From NCBI RefSeq assembly GCF_945957525.1, contig NZ_CAMFLA010000006.1:1-64000 (forward strand): DNA of 64,000 nt. Reading direction: 5' to 3'. Positions 1-9,817 of the stretch are shown piece by piece (the stretch's first letter is position 1; each line of letters starts with the position of its first letter). Below the pieces are notes generated by a model that saw nothing but the letters and a program-made list of their open reading frames with translations, did no database searches and was not told where the DNA came from. Source of the stretch: an uncultured Aquitalea sp. (GTDB taxonomy: Bacteria > Pseudomonadota > Gammaproteobacteria > Burkholderiales > Chromobacteriaceae). Made by a program: the position numbers and the translations under genes.

Positions 1-55
1 GAGCGTCTGCCTTACAAGCAGAATGTCGGCGGTTCGACTCCGTCAACGCCCACCA
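1..55 (+). tRNA. tRNA-Val (TAC), 5' truncated by window edge
   Basis: The 3' part of a tRNA-Val: anticodon arm with TAC, variable loop, T arm (GGTTCGACTCC) and encoded CCA at 53-55. It is base-for-base identical to the 3' part of the complete copy at 167-242. The D arm and 5' acceptor strand lie outside the window. Confidence 0.93.
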
Positions 56-66
56 GTTTTACGGTT

Positions 67-143
67 GGAGTGGTAGTTCAGTTGGTTAGAATACCGGCCT
101 GTCACGCCGGGGGTCGCGGGTTCGAGTCCCGTCCACTCCGCCA
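67..143 (+). tRNA. tRNA-Asp (GTC), copy 1
   Basis: A complete 77-nt cloverleaf. The acceptor GGAGTGG pairs with CCACTCC, the anticodon loop is CTGTCAC with GTC, the T arm is GGGTTCGAGTCCC, and CCA is encoded. It starts 11 nt after the preceding tRNA-Val and is identical to the copy at 254-330. Confidence 0.96.
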
Positions 144-166
144 ACATATATAGCAGTACCCGTTTC

Positions 167-242
167 GGGCGTTTAGCTCAGTTGGTAGAGCGTCTGCCTT
201 ACAAGCAGAATGTCGGCGGTTCGACTCCGTCAACGCCCACCA
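167..242 (+). tRNA. tRNA-Val (TAC), complete copy
   Basis: A 76-nt cloverleaf. The acceptor GGGCGTT pairs with AACGCCC, the anticodon is TAC in CTTACAA, the T-arm sequence is normal, and CCA is encoded. It alternates with tRNA-Asp in a tandem array whose repeat unit is 187 nt. The whole array is probably one transcript ending at the terminator at 337-359. Confidence 0.96.
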
Positions 243-253
243 GTTTTACGGTT

Positions 254-330
254 GGAGTGGTAGTTCAGTTGGTTAGAATACCGGCCTGTCACGCCGGGGG
301 TCGCGGGTTCGAGTCCCGTCCACTCCGCCA
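254..330 (+). tRNA. tRNA-Asp (GTC), copy 2
   Basis: A 77-nt exact copy of the tRNA-Asp at 67-143, with anticodon GTC and encoded CCA. It is the last member of the array and is followed 6 nt later by a rho-independent terminator. Confidence 0.96.
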
Positions 331-336
331 AGATCA

Positions 337-359
337 AAGCAGCCTAAGGCTGCTTTTTT
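337..359 (+). terminator. terminator of the tRNA array
   Basis: Stem AAGCAGCC / GGCTGCTT with a TAA loop, followed by a T run. Confidence 0.85.
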
Positions 360-533
360 CATTTCAGCCTCTCACCGCGCCCTTCGGCCAACCTTCCCTG
401 CCGACCAAGCACCGGACATCAGCAGCACTCCGCCGCGCCAAGCTCACGCCAACGGTTGTCGCAGGCACCCTAAAATCTGCACTCACCGCCAGACAGAAGC
501 CTCATCCAGCAAGCATCCCAAACAGAAAACATG
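360..533. other. gap between tRNA array and dsbB terminator
   Basis: No convincing gene. It holds one copy of the dispersed motif TTCGGCCAAC at 383-392, in its extended form ending CCTT. Open frames across the tRNA genes and this stretch have no coding character. Confidence 0.6.
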
Positions 534-563
534 AAAAAAGGCGGCAAAAGCCGCCTTTTTTAT
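534..563 (-). terminator. terminator downstream of dsbB
   Basis: A GC stem (AAGGCGGC / GCCGCCTT) with a short AAAA loop lies between A and T runs, so it could work on both strands. It sits about 15 nt beyond the dsbB stop codon. Confidence 0.85.
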
Positions 564-577
564 TCCAACAAGCAAAT

Positions 578-1072
578 TCAGTCTTTTCGCACCACTTGCC
601 ATACAAGCATAGCCATCACGCCCAGGAAAAACACCGCCACCCAAAAGGGCATGGCTTGACCAAGAAAGGTCCAATCCACCGCTGCGCACTCGCCGCTTCC
701 CTTGAACACTTTGGACAGCACATCCCAGAAAGGCGAAGTTTCCATCAGGTAATCCAGACCAGGACCACAGGCCGGCACTTGCTCCGCCGGCAGGCTCTGC
801 AGCCACAGTTGACGCAGGGACACCGAGATGCCGCCAAGCCCAGCCAACAAGCCCAGCACACCCCAAACCCGAGTGCCGGCCCTGCCCGGGTTGACCAAGC
901 CCGCCAGCAAGGCAATAACGCCAACGGAAATCACGCCCACCCGCTGGAAAATGCACAAGGGGCAGGGCTCCAGCCCCAACACATGCTGGGCGTACAACGC
1001 AAAGCCCATGGCGCCGGCACAAGCGGCGGCAATGAGGAAAAACATTTGTCTACGTGAAAACCGACTCAACAC
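578..1072 (-). CDS. dsbB: disulfide bond formation protein DsbB
   Basis: Inner-membrane quinone reductase that reoxidises periplasmic DsbA and passes the electrons to ubiquinone or menaquinone. It has 164 residues, the usual family length, with four hydrophobic helices at roughly residues 10-30, 43-62, 68-88 and 138-160. Both catalytic cysteine pairs are visible: C37-P-L-C40 in the first periplasmic loop, and C102 and C129 in the second (E. coli uses C41/C44 and C104/C130). The arginine after the first pair (IFQR) is the conserved quinone-site residue. It stands alone, with its own terminator on the tRNA side. Identification is secure. Confidence 0.95.
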   Translation of the reverse strand: MLSRFSRRQMFFLIAAACAGAMGFALYAQHVLGLEPCPLCIFQRVGVISVGVIALLAGLVNPGRAGTRVWGVLGLLAGLGGISVSLRQLWLQSLPAEQVPACGPGLDYLMETSPFWDVLSKVFKGSGECAAVDWTFLGQAMPFWVAVFFLGVMAMLVWQVVRKD

Positions 1073-1125
1073 GGCAGCCCCTTCAGGACGATTCAGAGAA
1101 AGAAAACTGAGATTTTAGTTCTTAT

Positions 1126-2265
1126 TCAAAGTTCCAGAAAACGCATGATAGCTTCTTTTTGATTCAGCGCATCCTTGTAGCCCAATGCAATCAGCGCACG
1201 GGTATAACCCGGTTCGAACAATAAATAGGTGGCCAGGGTCATACCGCGCTGCCGCGTACCGCCCGCCCCTTTCATCAGGAAGCGCAGTACTGGCGGAAAC
1301 TCATGCGCGTATTGATAAGCGATGCTTTCCAGCGACTTGCTGGGATTGAGCATGAAAATATCCACCTCATGCAAGCTGGTTTGCGCGGCCAGCTCCTCAT
1401 GGCAGTTCAACAGCGACACCGTATGATTCACGCGCAGCAGCCGCTCCATGTCCATGGACATGCTGTCAATGAACACGCTATTGAGCAGATGGCCGAAGAT
1501 TTGCGCCGGCGTTGGTTCCAAGCCTTGTGTGCGTCGCTCCACGCCGTCGGGCCGCTGGCTGGCCAGCCCAACGATGAAAAGCTTTTGTGCCCCCAGATGC
1601 AGGGCCGGCGACAGGGGCGCCATCTGCCGCACAGCCCCATCGCAATAGTGGCGCTCCCCCACCATCGCCGAGGGGAAAATAAGGGGAATGGCCGAGGTGG
1701 CCATCAGGTGATCAAGATTAATGCGCTCGCGCACGCCCATGCGCTGGTGGCGAGCCCATTCCTGAATGCTAGGCTCGCCCTCGAAAAAGGTCACCGACAT
1801 GCCAGTAGTGTAACAGGAGGCGGTCAAAGCCAAGGCTCGCAAAGCCTGCTGATCGATGGAACGCTGGATGCCTTCCAACTGCATCACCTGCGAAAGAAAA
1901 CCGCGCAAGGCGGAATTATCCAGAAAACTGCGTGGATTTTTCCAGCCTCGCCCACCGGTCAGAATGGAGACGCCGAAATGGAAAAAGGTTTTGAGGAAGT
2001 AAGCCAAACTGGCGTCGTAGACATCCGCAATATGCAACTGCTTCCACATCTGCGCCAGATACAGTACCGACTGCCGGTAATTGCTGGCGCCGGCCGCCAG
2101 CGCCACCGCATTGATGGCGCCTGCCGACGTGCCGCAGATGATGGGGAAAGGGTTGCTTTCCGGATTGGGCAACAAGCGTGAAATGGCCAGCAGCACGCCG
2201 GCCTGATAGGCCGCGCGCGCCCCGCCGCCGGACAAGACCAGTCCGACATTGCATCTCCCCGCCAT
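1126..2265 (-). CDS. patatin-like phospholipase family protein
   Basis: Serine acyl hydrolase of the patatin fold, 379 residues. The oxyanion-hole motif GGGARAAYQAG lies near the N-terminus. The nucleophile elbow is G-T-S-A-G, and the catalytic Asp is in the later D-G-A motif (CDGAVRQ). The start at 2265 is chosen because GAGGT lies 4 nt upstream and the protein then begins just before the conserved GLVLSGGGARA segment. A longer reading frame runs upstream to 2388, but its extra residues come from intergenic repeat A. There is no signal peptide, so it is probably cytosolic or associated with the inner membrane. The lipid substrate cannot be told from sequence. Confidence 0.88.
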   Translation of the reverse strand: MAGRCNVGLVLSGGGARAAYQAGVLLAISRLLPNPESNPFPIICGTSAGAINAVALAAGASNYRQSVLYLAQMWKQLHIADVYDASLAYFLKTFFHFGVSILTGGRGWKNPRSFLDNSALRGFLSQVMQLEGIQRSIDQQALRALALTASCYTTGMSVTFFEGEPSIQEWARHQRMGVRERINLDHLMATSAIPLIFPSAMVGERHYCDGAVRQMAPLSPALHLGAQKLFIVGLASQRPDGVERRTQGLEPTPAQIFGHLLNSVFIDSMSMDMERLLRVNHTVSLLNCHEELAAQTSLHEVDIFMLNPSKSLESIAYQYAHEFPPVLRFLMKGAGGTRQRGMTLATYLLFEPGYTRALIALGYKDALNQKEAIMRFLEL

Positions 2266-2338
2266 ACGCACCTCGCTGTGGATGCTTGACTGCTTTAGGC
2301 ATAGCTTGCGGCAGGCCGCGCCGCCAGCCCGGCCTTGG

Positions 2339-2447
2339 AGTGGCAAACAAAATCCTGATGCAGCGTTGCGCCGACTGGCCGCACTCAAGTACTGCCTGCA
2401 TCGGCGCGCCTTGCCTCAGTCGTGAAACTGATTTTTGTTAGCCGCTC
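2339..2447 (-). repeat. dispersed MITE-like element, copy A
   Basis: An element of about 109 bp with imperfect terminal inverted repeats. Read on the minus strand it begins AGAGCGGCTAACAAAA and ends TTTTGTTTGCCACT. Its inner part (CTTGAGTGCGGC, GCGCAACGCTGCATCAGG) matches copies B and C. It ends exactly at the pmbA stop codon. It is read through in frame upstream of the patatin gene, giving a false N-terminal extension. Confidence 0.72.
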
Positions 2448-3794
2448 TTACTGGCTGTCGCCGGCCACCATCATCGATTCGATCAACACCGAACCCATCA
2501 GCTTGCCGCCGCGATTGAGCACATCGCTGCCCACCGCCGCCATTTGCGCGTACATATCGCGCAGATTGCCGGCAATGGTGATCTCTTCCACCGGGTAGGC
2601 AATGACGCCGTTCTCCACCCAGAAACCGGCAGCGCCGCGAGAGTAATCGCCGGTCACCGTGTTGATGCCGTGTCCCAGTAGCTCGGTCACCAAGAGCCCG
2701 GTGCCCATCTGGCTCAGCAGTTCGTCAAAACTTTCACCCGTAGAACGCACGATCAGATTGTGCGGTCCGCCGGCATTGCCGGTGCTGACCATGCCGAGCT
2801 TGCGCGCGGAGTAGCTTGCCAGCATGTAACCTTCCAGCCGTCCAGCGTCCACCAGCGTGCGGGCGGAGGTCTCCACCCCCTCGTTGTCGAAAGCGCTGCT
2901 GGAAAAACCCCGCAACAGGAAAGGATCCTCATCGATGGTGATGTTGGCGTTGAACACCGGTTTGCCCAGCACATCCAGCAAGAAGGACGACTTGCGATAC
3001 AAGGCGCCGCCGCTGATGGCGGAGACGAAATGACCGATCAGGGATGAAGCGATCGGCGCCTCAAACAGCACCGGGTACTGGCCGGTTTTGACCCGACGGG
3101 CATTCAGGCGACGCACGGCGCGCTCGCCCGCCGTTCGGCCAACCTTGACCGGATCGTCCAGATCGCCGGGGTGGCGTGCCGCGGAGTACCAGTAGTCGCG
3201 CTGCATGGCGCCGTCCGCTTCCGCCACCACGGCAGCGGAAACGCTATGCCTGCTGCCCGGGAAACCCGCCATGAAGCCATCAGAATTGGCGTAAACAAAC
3301 TGGCTGGCCTGGGCCGATACCGAAGCGCCTTCGGAATTCTTGATGCGTGCATCCACGGCGCGCGCCGATTCTTCGCAGCGACGCGCGATCTCAATGGCCT
3401 CCTCCACTGGCAACCGCCAGGGATGGAAGAGATCAAGATCGGGGAAATCCGTCGCCAGCAGCTGGGGATCGGCCAGACCAGCGCAGTCGTCCTCCGCCGT
3501 ATAGCGCGCGATGTCCAGCGCCGCCTTGACGGTGTCCTGCAATGCCTGATCAGAAAAATCAGAGGTGCTGGCATGGCCTTTCTTGCGGCCAAGGTAAACC
3601 GTGACGCCAACGCCCTTGTCCTGGTTGTATTCAATGGTTTCCACTTCGCCCAGGCGAACGGAAACCGTCTGGCCCAGCCCCTCGGAAACATCGGTTTCCG
3701 CTGCGCTGGCGCCGTATTGACGAGCAAGCTCCAGCACGCGCGAAGCCATGCTTTCCAGCGTGCCGGTAGTGAAACTGAAGGTGTTGTCTGCCAT
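2448..3794 (-). CDS. pmbA: metalloprotease PmbA (TldE)
   Basis: The TldE/PmbA half of the TldD-TldE zinc protease, known in E. coli for maturing microcin B17 and degrading CcdA. It has 448 residues, full family length. Family hallmarks include the N-terminal segment with S-V-R-L-G-E-V-E, the Q-D-K-G-V-G-V-T-V-Y-L-G block (about residues 57-68), and the C-terminal segment with T-G-D-Y-S-R-G-A-A-G-F-W-V-E-N-G. As expected for TldE, the HExxxH zinc motif of TldD is absent. It is divergent from darP. No tldD is in the window. Confidence 0.94.
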   Translation of the reverse strand: MADNTFSFTTGTLESMASRVLELARQYGASAAETDVSEGLGQTVSVRLGEVETIEYNQDKGVGVTVYLGRKKGHASTSDFSDQALQDTVKAALDIARYTAEDDCAGLADPQLLATDFPDLDLFHPWRLPVEEAIEIARRCEESARAVDARIKNSEGASVSAQASQFVYANSDGFMAGFPGSRHSVSAAVVAEADGAMQRDYWYSAARHPGDLDDPVKVGRTAGERAVRRLNARRVKTGQYPVLFEAPIASSLIGHFVSAISGGALYRKSSFLLDVLGKPVFNANITIDEDPFLLRGFSSSAFDNEGVETSARTLVDAGRLEGYMLASYSARKLGMVSTGNAGGPHNLIVRSTGESFDELLSQMGTGLLVTELLGHGINTVTGDYSRGAAGFWVENGVIAYPVEEITIAGNLRDMYAQMAAVGSDVLNRGGKLMGSVLIESMMVAGDSQ

Positions 3795-3909
3795 AGTGTC
3801 TTTCGATGGTCATGATGGCCTGACAGCCCGCCCGGGCTTGGGAAGTCCGGGTCGGCCGCGCCCTTTTCCGGTATCATACCAGCCTTGAAACCCCACAGAC
3901 TGTTGAACG

Positions 3910-4464
3910 ATGACCGATTACCTCAATGACGGCCAGCAAGACGGGCCGGTCAGCAAATCCCAGCGCAAGCGCGACATGGACGCCTTGCAGGATCTGGGCA
4001 AGGAACTGGTGGAGCTGTCCCGCGACACGCTGAAGAAAATGCAGCTGCCGGAAGACCTGCTCACCGCCATTCTGGATTACAAGCGTTTTACCGCCCACGG
4101 CGCATTGCGCCGCCAGCTGCAATACATCGGCAAGCTGATGCGCGATGTCGACCCGGAACCGATCCGCCAGTATCTGCAAGTGATCAAGGGCGAGTCTTCC
4201 GAACACATCGCCTGGCAGCACCTGCTTGAGCGCTGGCGCGAGCGCCTGATGGCGGACGACGCCCAGAGCGCCGCCTTCATCAAGGATTTCCCTGCGGCGG
4301 ACCCGCAACAGCTGCGCACGCTGATTCGCAACGCGCGCAAAGAGCAGCAAGACAGCAAGCCGCCCAAGTCTTTCCGCCTGTTGTATCAGCTGATCAAGGA
4401 AGTGATTCCGGAACCCGGCAAGCCGCGCCCGGTGGCGCATGATGGCGCTGAGGACGAAGCATGA
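3910..4464 (+). CDS. darP: ribosome maturation factor DarP (YjgA, DUF615)
   Basis: A 184-residue helical protein of the YjgA/DarP family, which binds late 50S ribosomal precursors. Family marks are K-S-Q-R-K-R-D near residue 17, A-H-G-A-L-R-R-Q-L-Q-Y-I-G-K-L-M-R in the middle, and K-S-F-R-L-L-Y-Q near the end. It is divergent from pmbA and overlaps mogA by 4 nt (ATGA), so the two are translationally coupled. No strong ribosome binding site precedes the ATG. Confidence 0.92.
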   Translation: MTDYLNDGQQDGPVSKSQRKRDMDALQDLGKELVELSRDTLKKMQLPEDLLTAILDYKRFTAHGALRRQLQYIGKLMRDVDPEPIRQYLQVIKGESSEHIAWQHLLERWRERLMADDAQSAAFIKDFPAADPQQLRTLIRNARKEQQDSKPPKSFRLLYQLIKEVIPEPGKPRPVAHDGAEDEA

Positions 4465-5045
4465 CGCTGAAAATCGGCCTGGTATCGGTGTCCGACCGCG
4501 CCAGCGCGGGCGTGTATGAAGACAAGGGCATCCCGGCGCTGCAAGACTGGCTGGCCGGCGCCCTGGCCACCCCGTTCAGTACGGAAACCCGCCTTATCGC
4601 CGACGAGCAAGCCGTGATTGAAGCCACCTTGTGCGAACTGGTTGATGAAGCAGGCTGCCAGCTGGTGCTGACCACCGGCGGCACAGGCCCCGCGCCGCGC
4701 GACGTCACACCGGACGCCACCCTGGCCGTAGCCGATCGCGAAATGCCCGGCTTCGGCGAACAGATGCGCCAGATCAGCCTGCGTTTTGTACCTACAGCCA
4801 TTCTGTCCCGCCAGGTGGGGGTGCTCCGCAAACAATCGCTGATCCTCAACCTGCCCGGCCAGCCCAAGGCCATCAAGGAAACGCTGGAAGGCCTGAAAGA
4901 TGAGGACGGCAAGGTGGTAGCCGCCGGCATTTTCGCCGCCGTGCCCTACTGCATCGACCTCATCGGCGGCCCCTACATCGAAACCCGAGAGGATGTGGTC
5001 AAGGCCTTCCGTCCGAAATCCGCGCAGAAACCGCCCTCCGCCTGA
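4461..5045 (+). CDS. mogA: molybdopterin adenylyltransferase MogA
   Basis: Adenylates molybdopterin before molybdate insertion in molybdenum-cofactor synthesis. It has 194 residues with the MoaB/Mog fold. The nucleotide and pterin loops are visible as V-S-D-R-A-S-A-G near the N-terminus, T-T-G-G-T-G-P-A-P-R-D-V-T-P-D (about residues 73-87), and the L-N-L-P-G-Q-P-K segment. Length and the A-P-R-D variant fit MogA better than MoaB. Its start overlaps darP, and yheT follows 6 nt downstream, suggesting one operon. Confidence 0.93.
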   Translation: MTLKIGLVSVSDRASAGVYEDKGIPALQDWLAGALATPFSTETRLIADEQAVIEATLCELVDEAGCQLVLTTGGTGPAPRDVTPDATLAVADREMPGFGEQMRQISLRFVPTAILSRQVGVLRKQSLILNLPGQPKAIKETLEGLKDEDGKVVAAGIFAAVPYCIDLIGGPYIETREDVVKAFRPKSAQKPPSA

Positions 5046-5051
5046 TCGCCC

Positions 5052-5999
5052 ATGTCTTATCGCGCTCCCGCATGGTTGCCCGAAGGCCATAGCCAGACCA
5101 TCTGGCCGGCATTGATGCTGCGCCCGCCCCGTCCCGATTACCGCCGTGAAGTCTGGCCGACGCCGGACGGCGGCGACATCGCGCTGGATTTTGTCGACGG
5201 CCAGCCGGGCAGCCCGCTGGTGGTGATGTTTCACGGACTGGAAGGCAGCAGCGACAGCCATTACGCGCGCGCCCTGATGCGGCAAGTGGCCGAGCGGGGC
5301 TGGCATGGCGTAGTGCCCCATTTTCGCGGCTGCGGCGGCATGGATAATGCCCTGCCGCGCGCCTATCACGCTGGCGACGCGGCGGAAGTCCGCTGGATAT
5401 TGCAGGGCCTGAGCCAACGCTACCCGACGATGGCGGTCGCCGCCGTGTCGCTGGGCGGCAGCATGTTGCTCAACTATCTGGCCGATGAGGGCGAACGCGC
5501 CCTGCCCCGCGCCGCCGCCGCCGTCTCCGCGCCGCTGGATCTGGTGGCCGCCAGCACGCGGTTGGATCGCGGCATGGGCAAACTGCTGTACACCCGCATG
5601 TTCATGAACACTCTCAAACCCAAGGCCCTGGCCACACTGCAGCGCCATCCCGGGCTGTTCGACGGTCAACGCGTTCGAAAGGCGCGCACCTTCATCGAGT
5701 TCGACGATCTGGTCACCGCGCCGCTGCACGGCTTCGGCACCGCACTGAACTACTGGAAACGCGCCAGCAGCAAACCCCGCCTGGCTGACATCTGCTGCCC
5801 TACGCTGGTGATCAACGCGCGCAATGACCCTTTCCTCCCCGCCGCAGCCCTGCCCGACGCGCGCGACGCGGGCCCGGCGGTGACGCTGGAGTTCCCCGAA
5901 GAAGGGGGCCACGTCGGCTTTGCCTCCGGCCGTTTCCCCGGCCACATCGACTGGCTGCCGCAGCGGCTGCTGGCCTTCTTCACTCCTCATCTGCGCTGA
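5052..5999 (+). CDS. YheT-family alpha/beta hydrolase
   Basis: A 315-residue hydrolase of the YheT/EMB8 family. It opens with [10 protein letters not shown]. It has the oxyanion segment M-F-H-G-L-E-G-S-S, the nucleophile elbow S-L-G-G-S (consensus GxSxG has a V-S-L-G-G-S form here), an acid near N-A-R-N-D-P-F-L, and the catalytic His in E-G-G-H-V-G-F. The natural substrate of this family is not settled. It follows mogA by 6 nt and is probably cotranscribed with darP-mogA. Confidence 0.9.
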   Translation: MSYRAPAWLPEGHSQTIWPALMLRPPRPDYRREVWPTPDGGDIALDFVDGQPGSPLVVMFHGLEGSSDSHYARALMRQVAERGWHGVVPHFRGCGGMDNALPRAYHAGDAAEVRWILQGLSQRYPTMAVAAVSLGGSMLLNYLADEGERALPRAAAAVSAPLDLVAASTRLDRGMGKLLYTRMFMNTLKPKALATLQRHPGLFDGQRVRKARTFIEFDDLVTAPLHGFGTALNYWKRASSKPRLADICCPTLVINARNDPFLPAAALPDARDAGPAVTLEFPEEGGHVGFASGRFPGHIDWLPQRLLAFFTPHLR

Positions 6000-6082
6000 G
6001 CCGACCAAGTGCGGCATTGCCAAAGCCGCGTGGCTTCTGCATGATGGCTGTCTCGATCGACGCTTTACACAAGGTTTCACGC

Positions 6083-6883
6083 ATGTCCGACATTCTCAAC
6101 ACCATCATCGCCACCAAGCATCAGGAAATCGCGCAGGCCTTGTCCGTCCGGCCGCTGGCGGCGGTACGTCGCGATGCCGAGGCCCGTCGCGAAGACCGGC
6201 GTGACTTTGTCGCCGCCATTCGCGCCAAGCATGCGCTGAAGCAGCCCGGCGTCATTGCCGAAATCAAGAAAGCCAGCCCCAGCAAAGGGGTGATCCGCGC
6301 GGATTTCCAGCCGGCCCAGATTGCCGAGAGCTACGCCAAAGCCGGCGCAGCCTGTCTGTCTGTACTGACCGACAAGCAATATTTCCAGGGCGACGCCGCT
6401 TATCTGGAAGCCGCCCGTGCCGCCTGCCATCTGCCTGCCCTGCGCAAGGATTTCATGGTGGACGAGTACCAGATCCACGAAGCCCGCGCCATGGGCGCGG
6501 ACTGCATCCTGCTGATCGCCGCCGCGCTCTCCCTGCCGCAAATGCGCGACTTTGAAGCACTGGCCAATGAGCTGGGCATGGCGGTGCTGGTGGAAGTGCA
6601 CAACGGAGCAGAGCTGGAGCAGGCGCTGCAGCTGAACACCGAACTGGTCGGCATCAACAACCGCAACCTGCGCACCTTTGAAGTCAGCCTGTCCACCACC
6701 CTCAAGCTGCTGCCCGAAATTGGCGCAGACCGCATTGTGGTGACGGAAAGCGGCATTCTGAGCGCTGACGATGTGCGCCTGATGCGCAGCCACGACGTAC
6801 ATACCTTCCTGGTGGGCGAAGCCTTCATGCGCCAGCCTGAACCAGGCCAGGCGCTGGCCAGCCTGTTCTTCCCGCAAGACTAA
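6083..6883 (+). CDS. trpC: indole-3-glycerol-phosphate synthase TrpC
   Basis: Converts CdRP to indole-3-glycerol phosphate in tryptophan synthesis. It is a 266-residue monofunctional (beta/alpha)8 barrel without a TrpF domain. Catalytic motifs are [10 protein letters not shown] (catalytic Lys), the R-K-D-F lysine, and the E-S-G-I phosphate-binding segment, with N-N-R-N-L near the end of the barrel. The start at 6083 is chosen because the protein then begins with the typical S-D-I-L-N-T-I. AAGG lies about 9 nt upstream. It is followed by a strong terminator at 6993-7022. No other trp gene is in the window. Confidence 0.95.
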   Translation: MSDILNTIIATKHQEIAQALSVRPLAAVRRDAEARREDRRDFVAAIRAKHALKQPGVIAEIKKASPSKGVIRADFQPAQIAESYAKAGAACLSVLTDKQYFQGDAAYLEAARAACHLPALRKDFMVDEYQIHEARAMGADCILLIAAALSLPQMRDFEALANELGMAVLVEVHNGAELEQALQLNTELVGINNRNLRTFEVSLSTTLKLLPEIGADRIVVTESGILSADDVRLMRSHDVHTFLVGEAFMRQPEPGQALASLFFPQD

Positions 6884-6992
6884 GCGCGACTGACAAAAAT
6901 CAGTATCCCGGCAGAGGAAAGGCTCAACGCAACATCAAGGTGTTGCCAGCAGTTGAAGGCCCCGCCGGATACTGGCAGCAGCACGCCATCCA

Positions 6993-7022
6993 GCCGTTCG
7001 CACCGCCGCGAACGGCTTTTTT
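6993..7022 (+). terminator. trpC terminator
   Basis: Perfect 9-bp stem GCCGTTCGC / GCGAACGGC with a 6-nt loop and six Ts. Confidence 0.9.
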
Positions 7023-7036
7023 GCGGCAGACGCTGC

Positions 7037-7067
7037 AAAAGAAAACCGCCGGACATCACCCGGCGGC
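7037..7067 (-). terminator. clpB terminator
   Basis: On the minus strand, stem CCGCCGG / CCGGCGG followed by TTTTCTTTT. It is about 60 nt beyond the clpB stop. A further GC hairpin (GGCCCG / CGGGCC) lies between them at about 7087-7108. Confidence 0.78.
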
Positions 7068-7127
7068 ACGCTTTGCAGTTGAAAGGGGCCCGCTGAAACA
7101 CGGGCCGCCCTTCGGCCAACTACGTCA

Positions 7128-9707
7128 TCAATCAAACACCAGCTGACCATCCCGCGCATCCACCATGATGGTGGCCTTGGGCGGGTATTTGCCGCCCAGA
7201 ATGGCCTTGGCCAAGGGGTTTTCCAGCTCGTTCTGGATAGCCCGCTTGAGCGGCCGCGCTCCATACACTGGATCGAAGCCCGCCTCGGACAGCAAGGCCA
7301 GCGCTTCCTCGCTGATCTGCAGATTGAGATCCAGCTTGGCCAACCGCCCTTCCAGGCTCTTGAGCTGAATGCGGGCAATGGACTGGATGTGCTTTTCGCC
7401 CAGCGCGTGGAACACCACTACTTCGTCGATGCGATTGATGAACTCCGGCCGGAAATGGGTTTTGACTTCCGCCATCACCGCCAGCTTGATCACCTGATAA
7501 TCGTCGGTGGCCATGGTCTGGATCTGCTGGCTGCCCATATTGGAAGTCATCACCACCACGGTGTTCTTGAAGTCTACCGTGCGGCCCTGACCATCGGTCA
7601 GGCGGCCATCATCCAGCACTTGCAGCAGAATGTTGAACACATCGGGATGCGCTTTTTCCACTTCGTCCAGCAAGATCACGCTATAAGGCTTGCGGCGCAC
7701 CTGCTCAGTGAGATAGCCGCCCTCCTCATAACCGACATAACCCGGCGGCGCGCCGATCAGGCGGGCCACAGAATGCTTCTCCATGTATTCCGACATGTCG
7801 ATGCGGATCAGATGATCCTCGCTGTCAAACAGGAAACCCGCCAGCGTCTTGCACAACTCGGTCTTGCCCACGCCGGTGGGGCCTAGAAACAGGAAGCTGC
7901 CATACGGGCGATTCGGATCGGCCAAGCCGGAGCGCGAGCGGCGGATGGCGTCCGCCACGGCGCGCACGGCTTCATTCTGCCCGATAACGCGCTGATGCAG
8001 TACGTCTTCCATGCGCAGCAGTTTTTCCCGCTCGCCGGTCAGCATCTTGGACACCGGAATGCCGGTGGCGCGGCTGATCACCTCGGCGATTTCCTCCGCT
8101 CCCACTTGCGTGCGCAGCAATCGGTTAGGCTGATTGTCCACTTTGGCGCCGGCGGCCTCGGCCTCTTTCAGGCGCGCCTCCAACTGCGGCAGTTTGCCGT
8201 ACTGCAGCTCCGCCAGCTTCTGCCAGTCGCCCTTGCGTTTGAGCTCGTCCATGTCCACCTTGAGGCGGTCGATCTCTTCCTTGATGCTCTGCGAGCCCTG
8301 CTGGGCGGCTTTTTCCGCCTTCCAGATTTCTTCCAGGTCGGCATACTCGCGCGACAGCGCGGCAATTTCATCCTCAATCAGCTGCAGACGCTTCTGGCTG
8401 GCCTCGTCGCTTTCCTTCTTCACCGCTTCGCGTTCGATCTTCAACTGGATCAGCCGGCGATCCAGCTTGTCCATGGATTCCGGCTTGGAATCCAGCTCCA
8501 TCTTGATGCGGCTGGCGGCCTCGTCGATCAGGTCGATGGCCTTGTCCGGCAGAAAACGGTCGGTAATATAGCGGTTGGACAATTCGGCGGCGGCCACAAT
8601 GGCCGGATCAGTAATATCCACCCCGTGGTGAATCTCATACTTTTCCTGCAAGCCGCGCAGAATGGCGATGGTGTCCTCCACCGTGGGCTCGCTGACCAGC
8701 ACTTTCTGGAAGCGGCGCTCCAGCGCGGCATCCTTCTCGATGTATTTGCGGTACTCGTCCAGCGTGGTGGCGCCAAGGCAATGCAGCTCGCCGCGCGCCA
8801 AGGCCGGCTTGAGCATATTGCCCGCGTCCATCGCGCCGTCGGCCTTGCCCGCGCCCACCAGCGTGTGGATTTCATCGATGAAGATCAGTGTCTGGCCATC
8901 GTCCTTGGCCAGATCGTTGAGTACGGCCTTCAGTCGTTCCTCGAACTCGCCACGGAATTTGGCGCCGGCAATCAGCGCCGCCAGATCCAGCACCAGCAGT
9001 CGCTTGTTCTTAAGGCTTTCCGGCACTTCGCCATTGACGATGCGCTGAGCTAGGCCCTCGACGATGGCGGTCTTGCCCACACCCGGTTCGCCGATCAGCA
9101 CCGGATTGTTCTTGGTGCGGCGTTGCAGTACCTGGATGGCGCGGCGGATCTCATCATCGCGGCCGATGACCGGATCGAGCTTGCCATTGCGGGCGCGCTC
9201 GGTCAGATCGGTGGTGTATTTCTTCAGCGCCTCACGCTGGCTTTCCGCGTCCTGACTGCCCACGGTCTGGCCGCCTCGCACCGCCTGGATGGCGGCCTGG
9301 ATGGCGTTGTGGTTGCCGCCGTGTTCTTTCAGCAGCCGACCGGTCTCGCCCTTGTCCTGCGACAGCGCGGACAGGAAGGATTCGCTGGAGATGAACTCAT
9401 CGCCCTGCTTGGTGGCGATCTTGTCGGTCACGTTCAGCAGATTGCCCAGATCGCGCGATACGGTGATGTCGCCGCCGGTGCCCTGCACCTTCGGCAAACG
9501 TTGAATGGACGCCTTGAGCGCGGCCTTCAGGCCGGGCACGTTGACGCCGGCGCGGGCCAGCAAGCCGCCGATGCCGCTTTCGGTATCGTCAGCCATGCAC
9601 AGCAACAGATGCTGCGCCTCGATATAGGCGTTGTCTTCCGCCAGCGCCATGCTTTGCGCATCGCCCAGCGCCTGTTGGAATTTGGTAGTCAGTTTGTCGA
9701 ATCGCAT
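7128..9707 (-). CDS. clpB: ATP-dependent disaggregase ClpB
   Basis: Hexameric AAA+ chaperone that extracts proteins from aggregates together with DnaK/DnaJ/GrpE. It has 859 residues, matching the full-length form. The order is an N-terminal Clp repeat domain (1-145), AAA1 with Walker A G-E-P-G-V-G-K-T near 206 and Walker B F-I-D-E-I-H, a coiled-coil middle domain (about 400-525), and AAA2 with G-P-T-G-V-G-K-T near 605 and [12 protein letters not shown] lies 6 nt before the ATG. A sigma-32-like promoter lies upstream at 9818-9845, fitting heat-shock control. Confidence 0.98.
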   Translation of the reverse strand: MRFDKLTTKFQQALGDAQSMALAEDNAYIEAQHLLLCMADDTESGIGGLLARAGVNVPGLKAALKASIQRLPKVQGTGGDITVSRDLGNLLNVTDKIATKQGDEFISSESFLSALSQDKGETGRLLKEHGGNHNAIQAAIQAVRGGQTVGSQDAESQREALKKYTTDLTERARNGKLDPVIGRDDEIRRAIQVLQRRTKNNPVLIGEPGVGKTAIVEGLAQRIVNGEVPESLKNKRLLVLDLAALIAGAKFRGEFEERLKAVLNDLAKDDGQTLIFIDEIHTLVGAGKADGAMDAGNMLKPALARGELHCLGATTLDEYRKYIEKDAALERRFQKVLVSEPTVEDTIAILRGLQEKYEIHHGVDITDPAIVAAAELSNRYITDRFLPDKAIDLIDEAASRIKMELDSKPESMDKLDRRLIQLKIEREAVKKESDEASQKRLQLIEDEIAALSREYADLEEIWKAEKAAQQGSQSIKEEIDRLKVDMDELKRKGDWQKLAELQYGKLPQLEARLKEAEAAGAKVDNQPNRLLRTQVGAEEIAEVISRATGIPVSKMLTGEREKLLRMEDVLHQRVIGQNEAVRAVADAIRRSRSGLADPNRPYGSFLFLGPTGVGKTELCKTLAGFLFDSEDHLIRIDMSEYMEKHSVARLIGAPPGYVGYEEGGYLTEQVRRKPYSVILLDEVEKAHPDVFNILLQVLDDGRLTDGQGRTVDFKNTVVVMTSNMGSQQIQTMATDDYQVIKLAVMAEVKTHFRPEFINRIDEVVVFHALGEKHIQSIARIQLKSLEGRLAKLDLNLQISEEALALLSEAGFDPVYGARPLKRAIQNELENPLAKAILGGKYPPKATIMVDARDGQLVFD

Positions 9708-9817
9708 GCTTTCACTCCTGTCATCCGAAACGCGCCCGGTTCTTACCGGGCCTCATGCCGAAAATGGATAGTTGCCGTGGCGACCCACGTCGCCGGATAA
9801 TCTTGTTTCATCAGCAG

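Noticed and set aside
2266-2388. N-terminal extension of the patatin-like protein
   Set aside because: The extra residues are encoded by repeat copy A and spacer, and a good ribosome binding site supports the later ATG.
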